Part shown: positions 16,859 through 26,182 of the stretch, piece after piece | Numbering within the stretch: the first letter of the stretch is position 1 | Layout: each line of letters starts with the position of its first letter | Assembly: GCF_013204885.1 (NCBI RefSeq) | Contig: NZ_JABMKX010000024.1 | Coordinates: forward strand, 1 to 64,000 | Direction of reading: 5' to 3' | Length of the DNA: 64,000 nucleotides | Origin: Paenibacillus tritici | GTDB lineage: Bacteria; Bacillota; Bacilli; Paenibacillales; Paenibacillaceae | The notes under the pieces: model-generated | Databases searched by the model: none | Told to the model about the DNA's origin: nothing | Seen by the model: only the letters and a program-made list of their open reading frames with translations | Position numbers and translations under genes: made by a program

Positions 16859-17419
16859 ATGGATGGATTTCAATATGAGCTTACTTCAGAGACTGCCATT
16901 AATCTGAAATATGAGTATGGCGGCGAATACTTCACGTTCAGCCTGTACCGGGATGACCGAGGCTGGGTGCTTCATCCTTTTGACGGCATCCTGCTGAGGA
17001 ATCCGGCGATGTGCACGCTTGTCGCACAGGAGTTGTTCAAGCACAAGCCTTTTCAGGTGATGCTGGCCAAGGAAGGCATTCTCTTCACCGACATCCGTTC
17101 CACCGTTAACCTAGATAATGTGAACACTCCGATTGCTGCGCGCAATGAGCGGGAGGTCCAGGGGAACCCGGCCGACGACCTGATGGACTTCGTGCAGCAG
17201 CACTCCATTGAAGAGGTCATTGATTACGAATGCAGCCTTGTTGATAACCGCATCTCCTTCTATAGAGAAATCCTGCAGCGGATGTTCATGGATAATCTCG
17301 GCCCCTCAGATCCGGAGTTCCAGAAGGTGCAGGATATTGTCCGTATCTACGAACAGACCCTGGATCAGTTATCCAGCCTGAATGGTCCAAGCCTGGACTT
17401 CGGGCGGCGCGGCAGATGA
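16859..17419 (+). CDS. Uncharacterised 186-residue protein upstream of a TerD protein
   Basis: I do not recognise a named family. The N-terminal half (about 1-95) looks like a beta-rich domain (YELTSETAINLKYEY and FTFSLYRDDRGW), and the C-terminal half is predicted helical and acidic. There is no signal peptide or membrane helix, so it should be cytoplasmic. AGGAGG lies 12 nt before the ATG. The TerD-type gene starts 55 nt downstream on the same strand with no terminator between, so the two probably form an operon and this protein may act with the calcium-binding stress protein. Confidence 0.7.
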   Translation: MDGFQYELTSETAINLKYEYGGEYFTFSLYRDDRGWVLHPFDGILLRNPAMCTLVAQELFKHKPFQVMLAKEGILFTDIRSTVNLDNVNTPIAARNEREVQGNPADDLMDFVQQHSIEEVIDYECSLVDNRISFYREILQRMFMDNLGPSDPEFQKVQDIVRIYEQTLDQLSSLNGPSLDFGRRGR

Positions 17420-17474
17420 TAACCTCCTCACGTATGGACGGAGACTCTACTAATCTATTGAAAGGCTGGTTCTA

Positions 17475-18797
17475 ATGACACTTGAGCTAATCAAGGGACA
17501 AAAATGCAGCTTAACCAAAGACGCTCCCGGCCTTACCCGGATCATCGTAGGCATGGGCTGGCACAATACACGGCCTGAGGTGGAGTTTGATGGCTCTGCC
17601 TTTTTACTTACACCGGCCCAGACGGTCTCTGCAGATGAGGACCTTATTTACTACGGCAATCCCTCAACACCGAACCAATCCGTAACTGTAGTCCTGTCCG
17701 ATCAAGCGGCTTACGCAGGGCTGACCGACAACATACAAATCGTTGTAGAGCTTAGTCAAATTCCTGCAGCCTATGAGCGGATTGCATTTGCGCTTACGAT
17801 TTATGAGGCTGAGAAGCGGCAGCAGAATTTCTCGCTGCTACAGGATGCCTATATACGAATGATCAACGCTGCGGATGGAACAGAGCTTGTGCGTTATACG
17901 CTGGGTAATGCTTACACTGTGGAGACCGCCATTGTCGCCGGAGAAATCTACAGATACCGGAACGAATGGAAATTCAGCGCTGTAGGTTCCGGGTATGCCG
18001 GAGGCTTGGCTGCCTTGTGCAACAGTTATGGGATACAGGTCAATGACATCCCGCTGCCCGCCCCACCCGCCGAACGGATAATTCAAACGCAGCCGTCCCG
18101 CCTTGTTCTGCCGGAGCTGCGGTCACGGCCCAAGCCTGCCGGCAGTGTGCCTCCTGTTTCACCAGCAGCGCCAGCCTCACCTCCAGCCCTTCCTTTGAAT
18201 CCGAATACGAATACCATCCAGCTTAAGAAACGCGGGGAGGTGATCAGCCTCCAGAAAGGGATGGGCTCTCTGGGCGAGATCCTGATTAATCTCAACTGGT
18301 TCCAGAAGAAAACCCCGGGCTGGTTCGGAAGCAAAGGTGTCGATCTGGATCTGGGTTGTTTGTTTGAATTAAAAAACGGGCTGAAAGGCACAGTCCAGGC
18401 GCTCGGCGAATCCTTCGGCAGCCTGAACCGGCCGCCTTACATCTCCCTGGACGGGGATGACCGTACCGGGTCGATCGCCACGGGTGAGAATCTGCGGATT
18501 AACGGTCATTATCTCTCCGAGATCAGCCGGGTGGTGATCTTCGCCTTCATCTATGAAGGGGTCACGAACTGGGCGGAGGCTGACGCCATTGTAACCATCA
18601 AGCAGCAGAGCGGTCCGGAAATTGAAGTCCGGCTGGATGAGCATAACAACCATAAGGGCATGTGCGCCATTGCCATGCTCCGCAACCAGCAGGATGAGAC
18701 CTTCAGCGTGGAGCGGCTGGTAGAGTATTTTGCCGGACATGAGGAGCTGGATCAGCGTTATCACTGGAATCTAAGGTGGGAGGCCGGAAGTAAATAG
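17475..18797 (+). CDS. TerD/TerA-type tellurium-resistance (stress) protein
   Basis: Protein of 440 residues with two units. Residues 1-195 are a TerD domain: LIKGQKCSLTKDAPGLTRI, then VEFDGSAFLL, the calcium-site region around SADEDLIYYGNP and LVRYTLG. A proline-rich linker (about 205-245) follows. Residues 250-440 resemble the second type of Ter domain (TerA-like), with DLDLGCLFELKNG, then ISLDGDDRTG and NHKGMCAIAML. Such proteins bind calcium and serve in envelope or phage-related stress; tellurite resistance is only one phenotype. No TerC membrane protein or other ter gene is nearby, so this is an isolated pair with the gene upstream. Confidence 0.85.
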   Translation: MTLELIKGQKCSLTKDAPGLTRIIVGMGWHNTRPEVEFDGSAFLLTPAQTVSADEDLIYYGNPSTPNQSVTVVLSDQAAYAGLTDNIQIVVELSQIPAAYERIAFALTIYEAEKRQQNFSLLQDAYIRMINAADGTELVRYTLGNAYTVETAIVAGEIYRYRNEWKFSAVGSGYAGGLAALCNSYGIQVNDIPLPAPPAERIIQTQPSRLVLPELRSRPKPAGSVPPVSPAAPASPPALPLNPNTNTIQLKKRGEVISLQKGMGSLGEILINLNWFQKKTPGWFGSKGVDLDLGCLFELKNGLKGTVQALGESFGSLNRPPYISLDGDDRTGSIATGENLRINGHYLSEISRVVIFAFIYEGVTNWAEADAIVTIKQQSGPEIEVRLDEHNNHKGMCAIAMLRNQQDETFSVERLVEYFAGHEELDQRYHWNLRWEAGSK

Positions 18798-18815
18798 TAT
18801 CCGGCCCTATCATCA

Positions 18816-18863
18816 ACAAACAGCCCTTCCCCGTCAGAAGACGGTAGGAAGGGCTGTTTGTGT
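18816..18863. terminator. Bidirectional terminator between TerD-type and SLH genes
   Basis: AAACAGCCCTTCC / GGAAGGGCTGTTT form a 13-bp stem, with a smaller inner stem CCGTC / GACGG. Both flanks are A/T rich (AACA before, TGTGTT after), so it can serve the plus-strand gene and the convergent minus-strand gene. Confidence 0.8.
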
Positions 18864-18868
18864 TAAGG

Positions 18869-21800
18869 CTACTCTACAGTATGATCCACAGATGCTGCCT
18901 GGATATTGCCGAATGCCCAATAGCTCGCCGGGACATCATTCCATTTCTGGACCGCACCCGTCAGCGGAGCGATGCCAAGAGCACGGTTAACGATGGTTAC
19001 GGCTTCCGCGCGTGTTAAGGTCTGGTTCGGACGGAAGGTGCCATCTTCATAGCCTGTAATGATGCCTGCTTGTGACATTCTATTAATGGCTGCCTGGGCC
19101 CAGTGTCCGGCCACATCACTGAAGCTGGCTGCGTTGCCCTGGGCGCCTGGAATCAAGCGGGATAACATGGTCGCCATCTCGGCTCTTGTAATCGTCTGGT
19201 TAGGCTTAAAGCTGCCGTCTCCATAACCTTTCATAATGCCGCTTCTGGTCACTTGATCAATTGCATTCGCCGCCCAATGTCCGGCAGTGAGATCAGCGTA
19301 AGATACGCCAGAAGTGACTGCGGACTGGGTGAAGGTGCGGGAGATGATGCTGGCGGCTTCCGCCCGGGTGATGCTGTTCCCGGGTCTGAAGGTACCGTCG
19401 GCATAACCCGTCATATAAGCCTTCACTGGTACCGCAGGATCTTCTGCCAGAACAACGGTAAATGTACTGAATTTATTGATACTGAATTGAATCCCGGACT
19501 TTCCGGTCTGGCCGAACGGTACAATTTCACCCTTGACCAGTTCTTTGGTGCCGTCGCTATGCTCAATGAATACCGCCAGCGCCTTGAGCTGCTCCGCTGT
19601 TAACGAAGTGTTGTTAAGCGGCAACACCAGCGTAACCGGGCGGCTCTGCAGGTTGGTCTCTATCGTTACCGGACGGCCCACCAGAGTGACCGCTGCACCG
19701 CGGGATACACTTTGCACCTGTGCTTTTGCACGGGCTTCAGCCTCTGTAGTCTGCTGCTGCGTTTTCAATGGAACCAGGTTGAAATAAATATCTGTATCGA
19801 ATCCAGCCAGCGAGCTGGCCGGCACCTTCACTTCCGCATTAACCGTGAAGATATCCAGTGTGATCTGGTTATCGGCAAGCTGCTTACCGGAAGCTGCCGG
19901 AAGGGTCAACCGGGTCTCCGCAACCTCATCATTCTTATCTGGTACGATGATTCTGGCAATACCGGAACCGGCAGCCTTAAGTTCATTGATCGCCCGGATG
20001 GCCTGCTCCAATGTGAACGAGATGGCATCCTTTTTCACACCGTTAGCATCCTTCGTACGGCTAATGACAACCGAGGATACTGTGGAGCCTTGGGTTGCAC
20101 CATTTTCAACGTTCGCATTAATAGTTTCCGTCTGGGGGCTTGGTGTTGCTACCGGACCCGGCGCTACTGGACCCGGCCCTGGACCGCCGCCCGGTGGAGG
20201 AGGATCTGTTGGTGTGACCGGTACAGGAACGGTGGAGAAGCTCCAGAGTGTTTTATCCGCAATTCCTGCATAACTGTTGCCTGATTCATCTGTAAATGCA
20301 CCCGGCTGAATCAGTACATAATAGCTGACGCCTTGCTTAAGCAGACCGCTTGTATTGATGCTGACGGTAGAGCTCGTGATGGTGACAAGCGCCGGGTTAC
20401 CCGCTGTAATCTTCGTTACAAGCTCATCATTCGCTGCATTCACAAGTTCAATATCTGCAGCCCCGGCTAACACATTCTCATTAAAAGTCAGCGAGAGCGC
20501 TGCGGTTGTAGGTATATCAGTTGCATTGGCTGCCGGACTGTATGCTGTTACCAGGGGCGCAGCTGTATCCGGGCCGCTGGTTGTTACAAACCGCCAGGCT
20601 GTGATGCCTGCGATGCCCGCGAAGCTGTTGCCTGCGGTGTCTGTAAACGCGCCTTCTGTAATACGTACAAAGTAGCTTGTCCCCTGCTCCAGGTTGTCAG
20701 CCGGATTAATCGTTACTGCATGATTCCGAATCGTTACCCTATCTGAATTCGCAGCAATCGTCATGACCGGATGAAGTTCATCTGTGCTGCGGAAAATCTC
20801 AATGTTCCCGGCCGCCGCCAGCACATTCTCGCTGAAGGTAAGGACGAGATTAGCGTTAACGGCTACTTCTGTTGCCCATGGCTCCGGAGAATAGGTGCTC
20901 ACTGTTGGTGAGGTTCTATCCGGTACATCGGTTGTTGTGAAGTTCCAGGTGGTGCTGTCTGCGATACCGTCATAGCTGTTGCCTGCGGTATCTGTAAATG
21001 CCCCGGCTCCAATGCACACATAGTAACTTGTCCCGTACTTCAAATCATCCGCAGGATTAATCGTCACTACATTATTCAGGATGCTTACATTCCCGGAAGC
21101 AGCGGGAATCGTAGCTACCGGTGCATTATTCACACCATTGTAAATCACAACACTGCCTTCCCCTGCCGTTACATTCTCGCTGAACGTAAGAGTAAGATTA
21201 GCGTCTGTCCCTACACCAGCCGCCCCATTGATAGGCGTATAATTGTTTAATATGGGTGCGGTTGTATCAGGCGCAGCCGTAGTTGTGAACTGCCAGGTGG
21301 TGCTGTCCGAGATCCCGGCAAAGTAGTTGCCGGATGGATCTGCAAATGCATCTTCCGTAATCTGCACATAGTAGCTTGCACCATATTCCAGATTGTGGGC
21401 CGGATTAATCGTTACTACATTATTCAGGATGCTTAAGTCCTGAGCTGATATCGTAGCTGCCGGTAGGTCGGTCGCACTGTTATAGATCACAATACTGCCT
21501 TCCCCTGCCATTACATTCTCGCTGAAAGCAAGCTCAAGATTCGTTCCAATAGCTACCTCTGTTGCCCCATTCTTAGGCGAGTATGTGCTTACGATTGGTG
21601 CCGTTCTATCTGGCTCACTGGTTGTTGTAAACCGCCAGGTTGTATTGTTCGTGATTCCTGCATAATTGTTACCGGACATATCGCTAAATGCACCGTTCAC
21701 AATCTGTACATAGTAGCTTGTGCTGTAATCCAGGTCAACCTCCGGATTGATCGTTACCACGTTGCCATCCGTGGTCACACTGTCGGAAGAGACAGGAATA

Positions 21801-23629
21801 GTCACAGCCAGTTCATTGCTGTCCGCAACACTGCTGTAAATCTCAATGTCGCCTTCACCTTTAATAACATCCTCACTGAAGGTAAGCGTCAGGTTGGCGC
21901 CAGTGGCTACCTCCTTAGCTCCATCCTTAGGGGAATAACTGCTCACCACCGGTGGTGTAGTATCCGGCGCATCGGTTGTTGTGAACTGCCAGGTGTCATT
22001 GTCTGCGATACCAGTATAATAATTGTCTGACGAATCTTTGAATGCTCCGTCTCCGATGTTCACAAAGTAGGTTGTACTGTATTCGAAATCTTCAAACGGA
22101 GCGATGGTTACCACGTTGTCCAGAACAGTAACATCATCAGAATCAACTTGAATTACCGCTACCGGATAATCTTCGTCGGTGCTTTTGTAAATCAGAATAC
22201 TTCCGCTATCCTTCGTCACAGGCTCATCGAATGTAAGCGTCAGATCCGCGTCAATAGCCACTCCTGTCTCACCCTGCACAGGGGAATAATCGCTTACGGT
22301 TGGAGCTGTCGTATCTGCTGCTCCAGCAACTGTCGTAAAGCTCCAGTCACCCGCTGCAATCGCTGCGTTTCCGTTTTCGCTCTCATTGATGAACGCATTT
22401 GCGTCCACTGTAACGACATATTTAGTATCTACTTTCAGATCCTGACCGGGATTAATCGTTATGGTATCATTATCTACCGTCACCCTGCTGTCTTCCGCCG
22501 GAATCGTTTCAACCGGAGTGGACAAATCCGCAGCCTTGAATATTTGAATGCCAGCTTCCCCACTGGCAGCCGTCACCTTCTGATTGAAGGTCAATACCAG
22601 ATCTGCATTGATTGCCACATCGGTCTCATCATTGCCTGGAGTCAGACCCATAACCCGCGGAATGTCGGGAACCATATTAGACACAATCATCACGCCCGAG
22701 ACGCCAACTGCAATAAAACGTTTGTGACTGGGATTGAACCCGATGCCGTTAAGCTTAGCAGTCGTGCCTGTAGTCTCAGGCAGCCAATTCTGCCCCATAT
22801 CAGCAGTGGAGAACACCTTCCCTCCGTCTCCTGCAGCCATAAATACGCCGTTTCCGAAAGCCGCTCCATTCAGATTCACTTTCGATTCAAGGAGCCTCTC
22901 CACGCCTTTCGAACTCTCTGGTGAGATTACAATGATTCCTGATGCACCAACCGCTACGAATATACCGCCGCCAAAGGTGATTCCGTTCAAGTTCAGGTTT
23001 GAGTTATCGGTTATTTTGCGGTTTACCTTTTCCCAACCCTTATCTATCGTGTACGTTAACACTGTACCGTTATTGCCAACTGCTACAAACTTGTTGTTGC
23101 CATAGGCAATAGCGTTAAGATTAACAGTAACGCCTGGAACGGATGTTTTAACCCAATTGATTCCGCTGTCAACAGAAGTAAATATGCTACCAGAATTGCC
23201 GACTGCGACCAATTTCCCATCGCCATATGCGATTGCATTCAGCTTTTCATCTGTGCCCGTAGTTTGGGATGTCCAGTCCACATTATTTGCGGACGTTAGG
23301 ACTGCCCCATTGTCGCCTACAGCAACATATCCGCCACTTGTGCCTGTATAAATAATATCGTTCAAGTGATCTTCTACACCTGACATACGGTCTGTCCAGG
23401 ACATAGAGCTGCTTAACGTACCAATGCTTCCTCCTTGACCTACCATAACTATCCCTGTGCCTACAGCTACTGCATTTAGATTAGTGCCGTTTGGCACGGG
23501 ACTGAGCCTGTCCCAAATTGCCGGATCTGTATCTGTTGAACCAGCATATACAGGAAAAGCTCCAGTCCAAATTAAACTGATCACGAGTAACAACGAGAAA
23601 TACCTTTTCAATCTCCTGCCCATAAACAA
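18869..23629 (-). CDS. Giant SLH-anchored surface protein with Ig-like repeats
   Basis: Secreted cell-surface protein of 1586 residues. In order: signal peptide (about 1-30); a beta-propeller-like region to about 320 built of repeats such as YGNNKFVAVGNNGTVLT, resembling YCF48/BNR repeats; seven SbsA-type Ig-like repeats (about 323-1133), each with a (D/R)T(A/T)(A/P)P start, a YSP-like turn and LTLTFSENV; a Pro/Gly linker; an unnamed domain of about 220 residues; and three S-layer homology domains at the C-terminus (GYADGTFRPGNSITRAE, GYGDGSFKPNQTITRAE, GYEDGTFRPNQTLTRAE) that bind pyruvylated wall polymer. Translation probably starts at a TTG (23629) with GGGGGAG 7 nt upstream; an ATG two codons later is the alternative. 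Ligand unknown. The 268-bp gap upstream is A/T rich and has GAAAAAACG / CGTTTTTTC at 23770-23807 but no clear promoter. Confidence 0.9.
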   Translation of the reverse strand: MFMGRRLKRYFSLLLVISLIWTGAFPVYAGSTDTDPAIWDRLSPVPNGTNLNAVAVGTGIVMVGQGGSIGTLSSSMSWTDRMSGVEDHLNDIIYTGTSGGYVAVGDNGAVLTSANNVDWTSQTTGTDEKLNAIAYGDGKLVAVGNSGSIFTSVDSGINWVKTSVPGVTVNLNAIAYGNNKFVAVGNNGTVLTYTIDKGWEKVNRKITDNSNLNLNGITFGGGIFVAVGASGIIVISPESSKGVERLLESKVNLNGAAFGNGVFMAAGDGGKVFSTADMGQNWLPETTGTTAKLNGIGFNPSHKRFIAVGVSGVMIVSNMVPDIPRVMGLTPGNDETDVAINADLVLTFNQKVTAASGEAGIQIFKAADLSTPVETIPAEDSRVTVDNDTITINPGQDLKVDTKYVVTVDANAFINESENGNAAIAAGDWSFTTVAGAADTTAPTVSDYSPVQGETGVAIDADLTLTFDEPVTKDSGSILIYKSTDEDYPVAVIQVDSDDVTVLDNVVTIAPFEDFEYSTTYFVNIGDGAFKDSSDNYYTGIADNDTWQFTTTDAPDTTPPVVSSYSPKDGAKEVATGANLTLTFSEDVIKGEGDIEIYSSVADSNELAVTIPVSSDSVTTDGNVVTINPEVDLDYSTSYYVQIVNGAFSDMSGNNYAGITNNTTWRFTTTSEPDRTAPIVSTYSPKNGATEVAIGTNLELAFSENVMAGEGSIVIYNSATDLPAATISAQDLSILNNVVTINPAHNLEYGASYYVQITEDAFADPSGNYFAGISDSTTWQFTTTAAPDTTAPILNNYTPINGAAGVGTDANLTLTFSENVTAGEGSVVIYNGVNNAPVATIPAASGNVSILNNVVTINPADDLKYGTSYYVCIGAGAFTDTAGNSYDGIADSTTWNFTTTDVPDRTSPTVSTYSPEPWATEVAVNANLVLTFSENVLAAAGNIEIFRSTDELHPVMTIAANSDRVTIRNHAVTINPADNLEQGTSYFVRITEGAFTDTAGNSFAGIAGITAWRFVTTSGPDTAAPLVTAYSPAANATDIPTTAALSLTFNENVLAGAADIELVNAANDELVTKITAGNPALVTITSSTVSINTSGLLKQGVSYYVLIQPGAFTDESGNSYAGIADKTLWSFSTVPVPVTPTDPPPPGGGPGPGPVAPGPVATPSPQTETINANVENGATQGSTVSSVVISRTKDANGVKKDAISFTLEQAIRAINELKAAGSGIARIIVPDKNDEVAETRLTLPAASGKQLADNQITLDIFTVNAEVKVPASSLAGFDTDIYFNLVPLKTQQQTTEAEARAKAQVQSVSRGAAVTLVGRPVTIETNLQSRPVTLVLPLNNTSLTAEQLKALAVFIEHSDGTKELVKGEIVPFGQTGKSGIQFSINKFSTFTVVLAEDPAVPVKAYMTGYADGTFRPGNSITRAEAASIISRTFTQSAVTSGVSYADLTAGHWAANAIDQVTRSGIMKGYGDGSFKPNQTITRAEMATMLSRLIPGAQGNAASFSDVAGHWAQAAINRMSQAGIITGYEDGTFRPNQTLTRAEAVTIVNRALGIAPLTGAVQKWNDVPASYWAFGNIQAASVDHTVE

Positions 23630-23823
23630 TGTATCGCTCCCCCTTATTCAATAATTCCACATAGAAATTTTTCATATCTGCGGTTCATTCTATCAGACAG
23701 CTCTAAACAAACTCTTAACAATTCTCGACAAAAACCGTTTCAACAGGACCTAAATAGGGTAATTGTCTCGAAAAAACGAAAACGTCCGGATTTTCTAACG
23801 TTTTTTCAAAAAAATTGTCTAAA

Positions 23824-23858
23824 CAAAAAACGCACGGAGCTATCGCTCACATGCGTAA
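23824..23858 (-). terminator. Terminator of the tautomerase-CMD operon
   Basis: On the minus strand ACGCAT...GTGCGT with an inner GAGC GATA GCTC stem-loop is followed by TTTTTTG. It lies about 40 nt past the stop of the CMD-like gene. Confidence 0.8.
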
Positions 23859-23897
23859 TTTTAATCATAATTGACCCTTCCTCTTTAACTTTAACGC

Positions 23898-24239
23898 TTA
23901 ACTCTTATCGTTTCTGGCTTCCTCGAAAATCCCCTTGGCAACCAGTATCGCTGATGCGGCACGCGGCCAGCCTGCATAGAAGGCGAGATGAGTTATAGCC
24001 TCAATCAATTCTTCTTCGGATAGACCGTTCTCCAGAGCCAGACGGATATGAAAGGGCAACTGCTCGGTAAGTCCACCGGCGACTAGTGCCGATATCGTCA
24101 GGAGACTGCGTTCCCGCAGCGATAACTGCTCCCTTCTCCATACCTCCCCGAAGAGCACTTCCTCCGAATAGCGGGCGAACGAAGGAGCAATCTCCCCAAA
24201 GGCTTCGAGCGCATTCGATGCAATTTTCGGATGCTTCAT
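23898..24239 (-). CDS. Carboxymuconolactone decarboxylase (CMD)-family protein
   Basis: Small helical protein of 113 residues. The segment ERSLLTISALVAGGLTEQLP, the following HIRLALENGLSEEEL and AITHLAFYAGWPRAASAI match the CMD family. The CxxC pair of AhpD-type peroxidases is absent, so it belongs with the decarboxylase-like or quinone-related branch, not with the thiol peroxidases. I choose the ATG at 24239 because GGAGGTG stands 5 nt before it; an upstream ATG at 24272 has none. It follows the tautomerase gene closely and is divergent from a LysR regulator, a common arrangement for small aromatic or quinone stress operons. Confidence 0.85.
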   Translation of the reverse strand: MKHPKIASNALEAFGEIAPSFARYSEEVLFGEVWRREQLSLRERSLLTISALVAGGLTEQLPFHIRLALENGLSEEELIEAITHLAFYAGWPRAASAILVAKGIFEEARNDKS

Positions 24240-24268
24240 TCCAACACCTCCATATTCTTTAATGACAT

Positions 24269-24655
24269 TCATTCAATCATTTGAGCAATGCCATTACCAA
24301 ACGTCCAATCTTCGAATTCTGTATCGACTAGCACGACGAAGACGTCTTCTTTCCTGATGCCCAGTGCGCCCGACAACGTCTCAGCCAGCTTGCTGTAAAA
24401 GCTTCTTTTCTGTTCCTTGCTTCGCCCGGATTTGAGCGTAATTTGAATAAAGAGCAGCCCGTCACTCCGCTCTATGTTTAAGTAATTCGGGCTGTAATAA
24501 AATTCGCTTGCTTTATGGGCATGGAATACCTGAAAAAAATCATCTGGCGGCACGTTAAAATGCTCCACGAGAGCGCTCATAATTTCCCGGCTAATGACGG
24601 GCAACTGCTGGTCATCATATTTGTTCTCCAAGTAACTGACTCTGACAAAGGGCAT
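24269..24655 (-). CDS. Tautomerase (4-oxalocrotonate tautomerase/MIF superfamily)
   Basis: Protein of 128 residues beginning Met-Pro, so after methionine removal the N-terminal proline can serve as the catalytic base, the hallmark of this superfamily. MPFVRVSYLENKY, FIQITLKSGRSKEQK and IRKEDVFVVLV fit a two-unit (trimeric) tautomerase. The start at 24655 is fixed by the proline rule and by AGAAGGAG upstream; a longer frame from 24688 is rejected. It is the first gene of the operon with the CMD-like gene, presumably under the divergent LysR regulator. Confidence 0.85.
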   Translation of the reverse strand: MPFVRVSYLENKYDDQQLPVISREIMSALVEHFNVPPDDFFQVFHAHKASEFYYSPNYLNIERSDGLLFIQITLKSGRSKEQKRSFYSKLAETLSGALGIRKEDVFVVLVDTEFEDWTFGNGIAQMIE

Positions 24656-24716
24656 GTTCACTTCACTCCTTCTGTGGTGTAACCTCATTGTACTCTCCGT
24701 CTTTTATTCTGTATAA

Positions 24717-24742
24717 TTGAATTAAATGATACATAAATTCAA
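24717..24742. promoter_or_regulatory. Probable LysR operator
   Basis: TTGAATT / AATTCAA form a 7-bp inverted repeat with a 12-nt spacer, in the gap between the divergent LysR gene and the tautomerase gene. The size and position fit a LysR-type T-N11-A recognition site. TATAAT at 24712-24717 overlaps its edge and could be the -10 of the regulator gene. Confidence 0.55.
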
Positions 24743-24765
24743 ATTAACCGATGGAGATATCTGCT

Positions 24766-25641
24766 ATGGACCTCAAAGAGTTAACTACATTTCAAACCAT
24801 CCTGCAAGAAGGAAACTTCTCACGAGCCGCTGCCAAACTGAACTACGCACAGTCTACGATCACCAATCAGGTTCAACGTCTGGAGAAGGAACTGGGCATC
24901 AAGCTGTTCAAACGGGGCTGGGACTCCGAGCTTACAGCTTCGGGGCGGATATTTGCCGCTGAGATCGGCAGTCTGATTCGGCATTGGAACTATGTTGCGG
25001 ACCAGGCAAAGGCTCTGCAACAAGAGGAGATCGGAACGCTTAGAATCGGAGGGCTGGAATCGTTGACGGAGCAGGTACTGCCCAAGTCACTGCTGCGGTT
25101 CATGGAGCATAAGCCTAAGGTATCCTGCCATTTTGTAATCGGTAACACCGCTTCGCTCTCGCATGCCCTGACTCAGAATCAATTGGATTTCGCCATTTGC
25201 GGAGAGCCCGCCGATCTCTCTTCGGTTCACTTTGAACCGTTGTACCATGAGCGGCTCTCCTTTATCGCAGGGAACAACCACCCTTTAGCCGCAAGAGACG
25301 AGATCACCTTTGAGGAGTTACTAGGTTATCCAATCTTTGCCGGGGGAGCTACCTGTTTGTATTATTCCCAATTAGCGAAGCATTTCTCCCGCTACACCGA
25401 TACTCCTTTTCTGCATACCGTAAGTCAAATCTCAGCCATTGCGGGCTTCGTCCGGCAGATCCCTTCCATAGGAGCCGTCCTCGAATCTACGCCATTACCG
25501 CCGAATGTGGTGAGACTCCAGGTCACGCTGAAGGACACCGCCATCCCCGTAGGCCTGCTGCAATCACGCAACGATGAGTATCTATCTTCATCCAAGAAGC
25601 TTTTGATGCAAATTGTAAAAGAGGAGCTGCTCCACTTTTAG
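24766..25641 (+). CDS. LysR-family transcriptional regulator
   Basis: Regulator of 291 residues. The N-terminal winged helix-turn-helix is MDLKELTTFQTILQEGNFSR followed by AAAKLNYAQSTITNQVQRLE, and a periplasmic-binding-like effector domain covers about 90-290. The ATG at 24766 is preferred because GGAG lies 9 nt before it and the protein then begins exactly at the conserved MDL; the ATG at 24751 would add five residues. It most likely controls the divergent tautomerase-CMD operon through the operator at 24717-24742. The inducer is unknown. Confidence 0.9.
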   Translation: MDLKELTTFQTILQEGNFSRAAAKLNYAQSTITNQVQRLEKELGIKLFKRGWDSELTASGRIFAAEIGSLIRHWNYVADQAKALQQEEIGTLRIGGLESLTEQVLPKSLLRFMEHKPKVSCHFVIGNTASLSHALTQNQLDFAICGEPADLSSVHFEPLYHERLSFIAGNNHPLAARDEITFEELLGYPIFAGGATCLYYSQLAKHFSRYTDTPFLHTVSQISAIAGFVRQIPSIGAVLESTPLPPNVVRLQVTLKDTAIPVGLLQSRNDEYLSSSKKLLMQIVKEELLHF

Positions 25642-25657
25642 AAATATATACAAAGAA

Positions 25658-25695
25658 AACAGACAACCCTTTGCAACTGCAGATGGTTGTCTGTT
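25658..25695. terminator. Hairpin between convergent genes
   Basis: AACAGACAACC / GGTTGTCTGTT form an 11-bp stem with a 16-nt loop after the LysR gene. The flanks are A/T rich without a long T run. It could end transcription from both sides. Confidence 0.6.
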
Positions 25696-25747
25696 GGATA
25701 ATAATGTTTTCTTCATTGAAAAATGTGCATTGGTTTAGCTTCTCATT

Positions 25748-26182
25748 TCAAGCTTTCCTCGCTTCGATCCATTGCAAATGACGCAAAAAGTTCAGTACAT
25801 CATCCAGCGATTGATAGATGCTATGATCCCTGACTTTCCCCTCATAATCAGTTACCCCAAGTAACGGAAATTGAAGGTGAACGGGATCGAACTCGGTAAT
25901 CTCCTCAGCCGCATCGGGGTAATTCTCATGGGTATGATTATGAAACTTCATAATTAATGAATGATCCTTGTTATACCAATTGTAGAAAAAAGCCTGTAGA
26001 TTGCCTCGCTTATCGCCGTGTTCTTCACATTTCAAATAAGAATTCCATCCATTAAGTTTGATGGTGAACTTCGGATTATACGCAGACGGATGATCTTGCG
26101 TGACATCTAAAACGATTTCCGGATGTACGTTTTTGATGTTTCCTGGATTTGAGGTGAAAACTTCCTGTGTGAACTCAGCCAA
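25748..26182 (-). CDS. Small protein, possible toxin (TumE/DUF6516-like)
   Basis: Protein of 144 residues, soluble, without signal peptide. The order of features (a beta strand region IVLDVTQDHPSAYNPKFTIK, a central FYNWYNKDHSLIMKFHNHTH and a C-terminal helix YQSLDDVLNFLRHLQWIE) resembles small TumE-type toxins of the DUF6516 group, with histidines in the middle block; this match is weak. Translation must start at a TTG (26182), overlapping the stop region of the upstream HTH gene by 8 nt, so the two are coupled. An antitoxin-first, overlapping pair is typical of toxin-antitoxin modules. It lies about 0.9 kb from the tRNA insertion hotspot. Confidence 0.5.
   Translation of the reverse strand: MAEFTQEVFTSNPGNIKNVHPEIVLDVTQDHPSAYNPKFTIKLNGWNSYLKCEEHGDKRGNLQAFFYNWYNKDHSLIMKFHNHTHENYPDAAEEITEFDPVHLQFPLLGVTDYEGKVRDHSIYQSLDDVLNFLRHLQWIEARKA

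Noticed and set aside
19900..22600. DNA repeats of about 310 bp
   Set aside because: Explained by the Ig-like repeats of the SLH protein.
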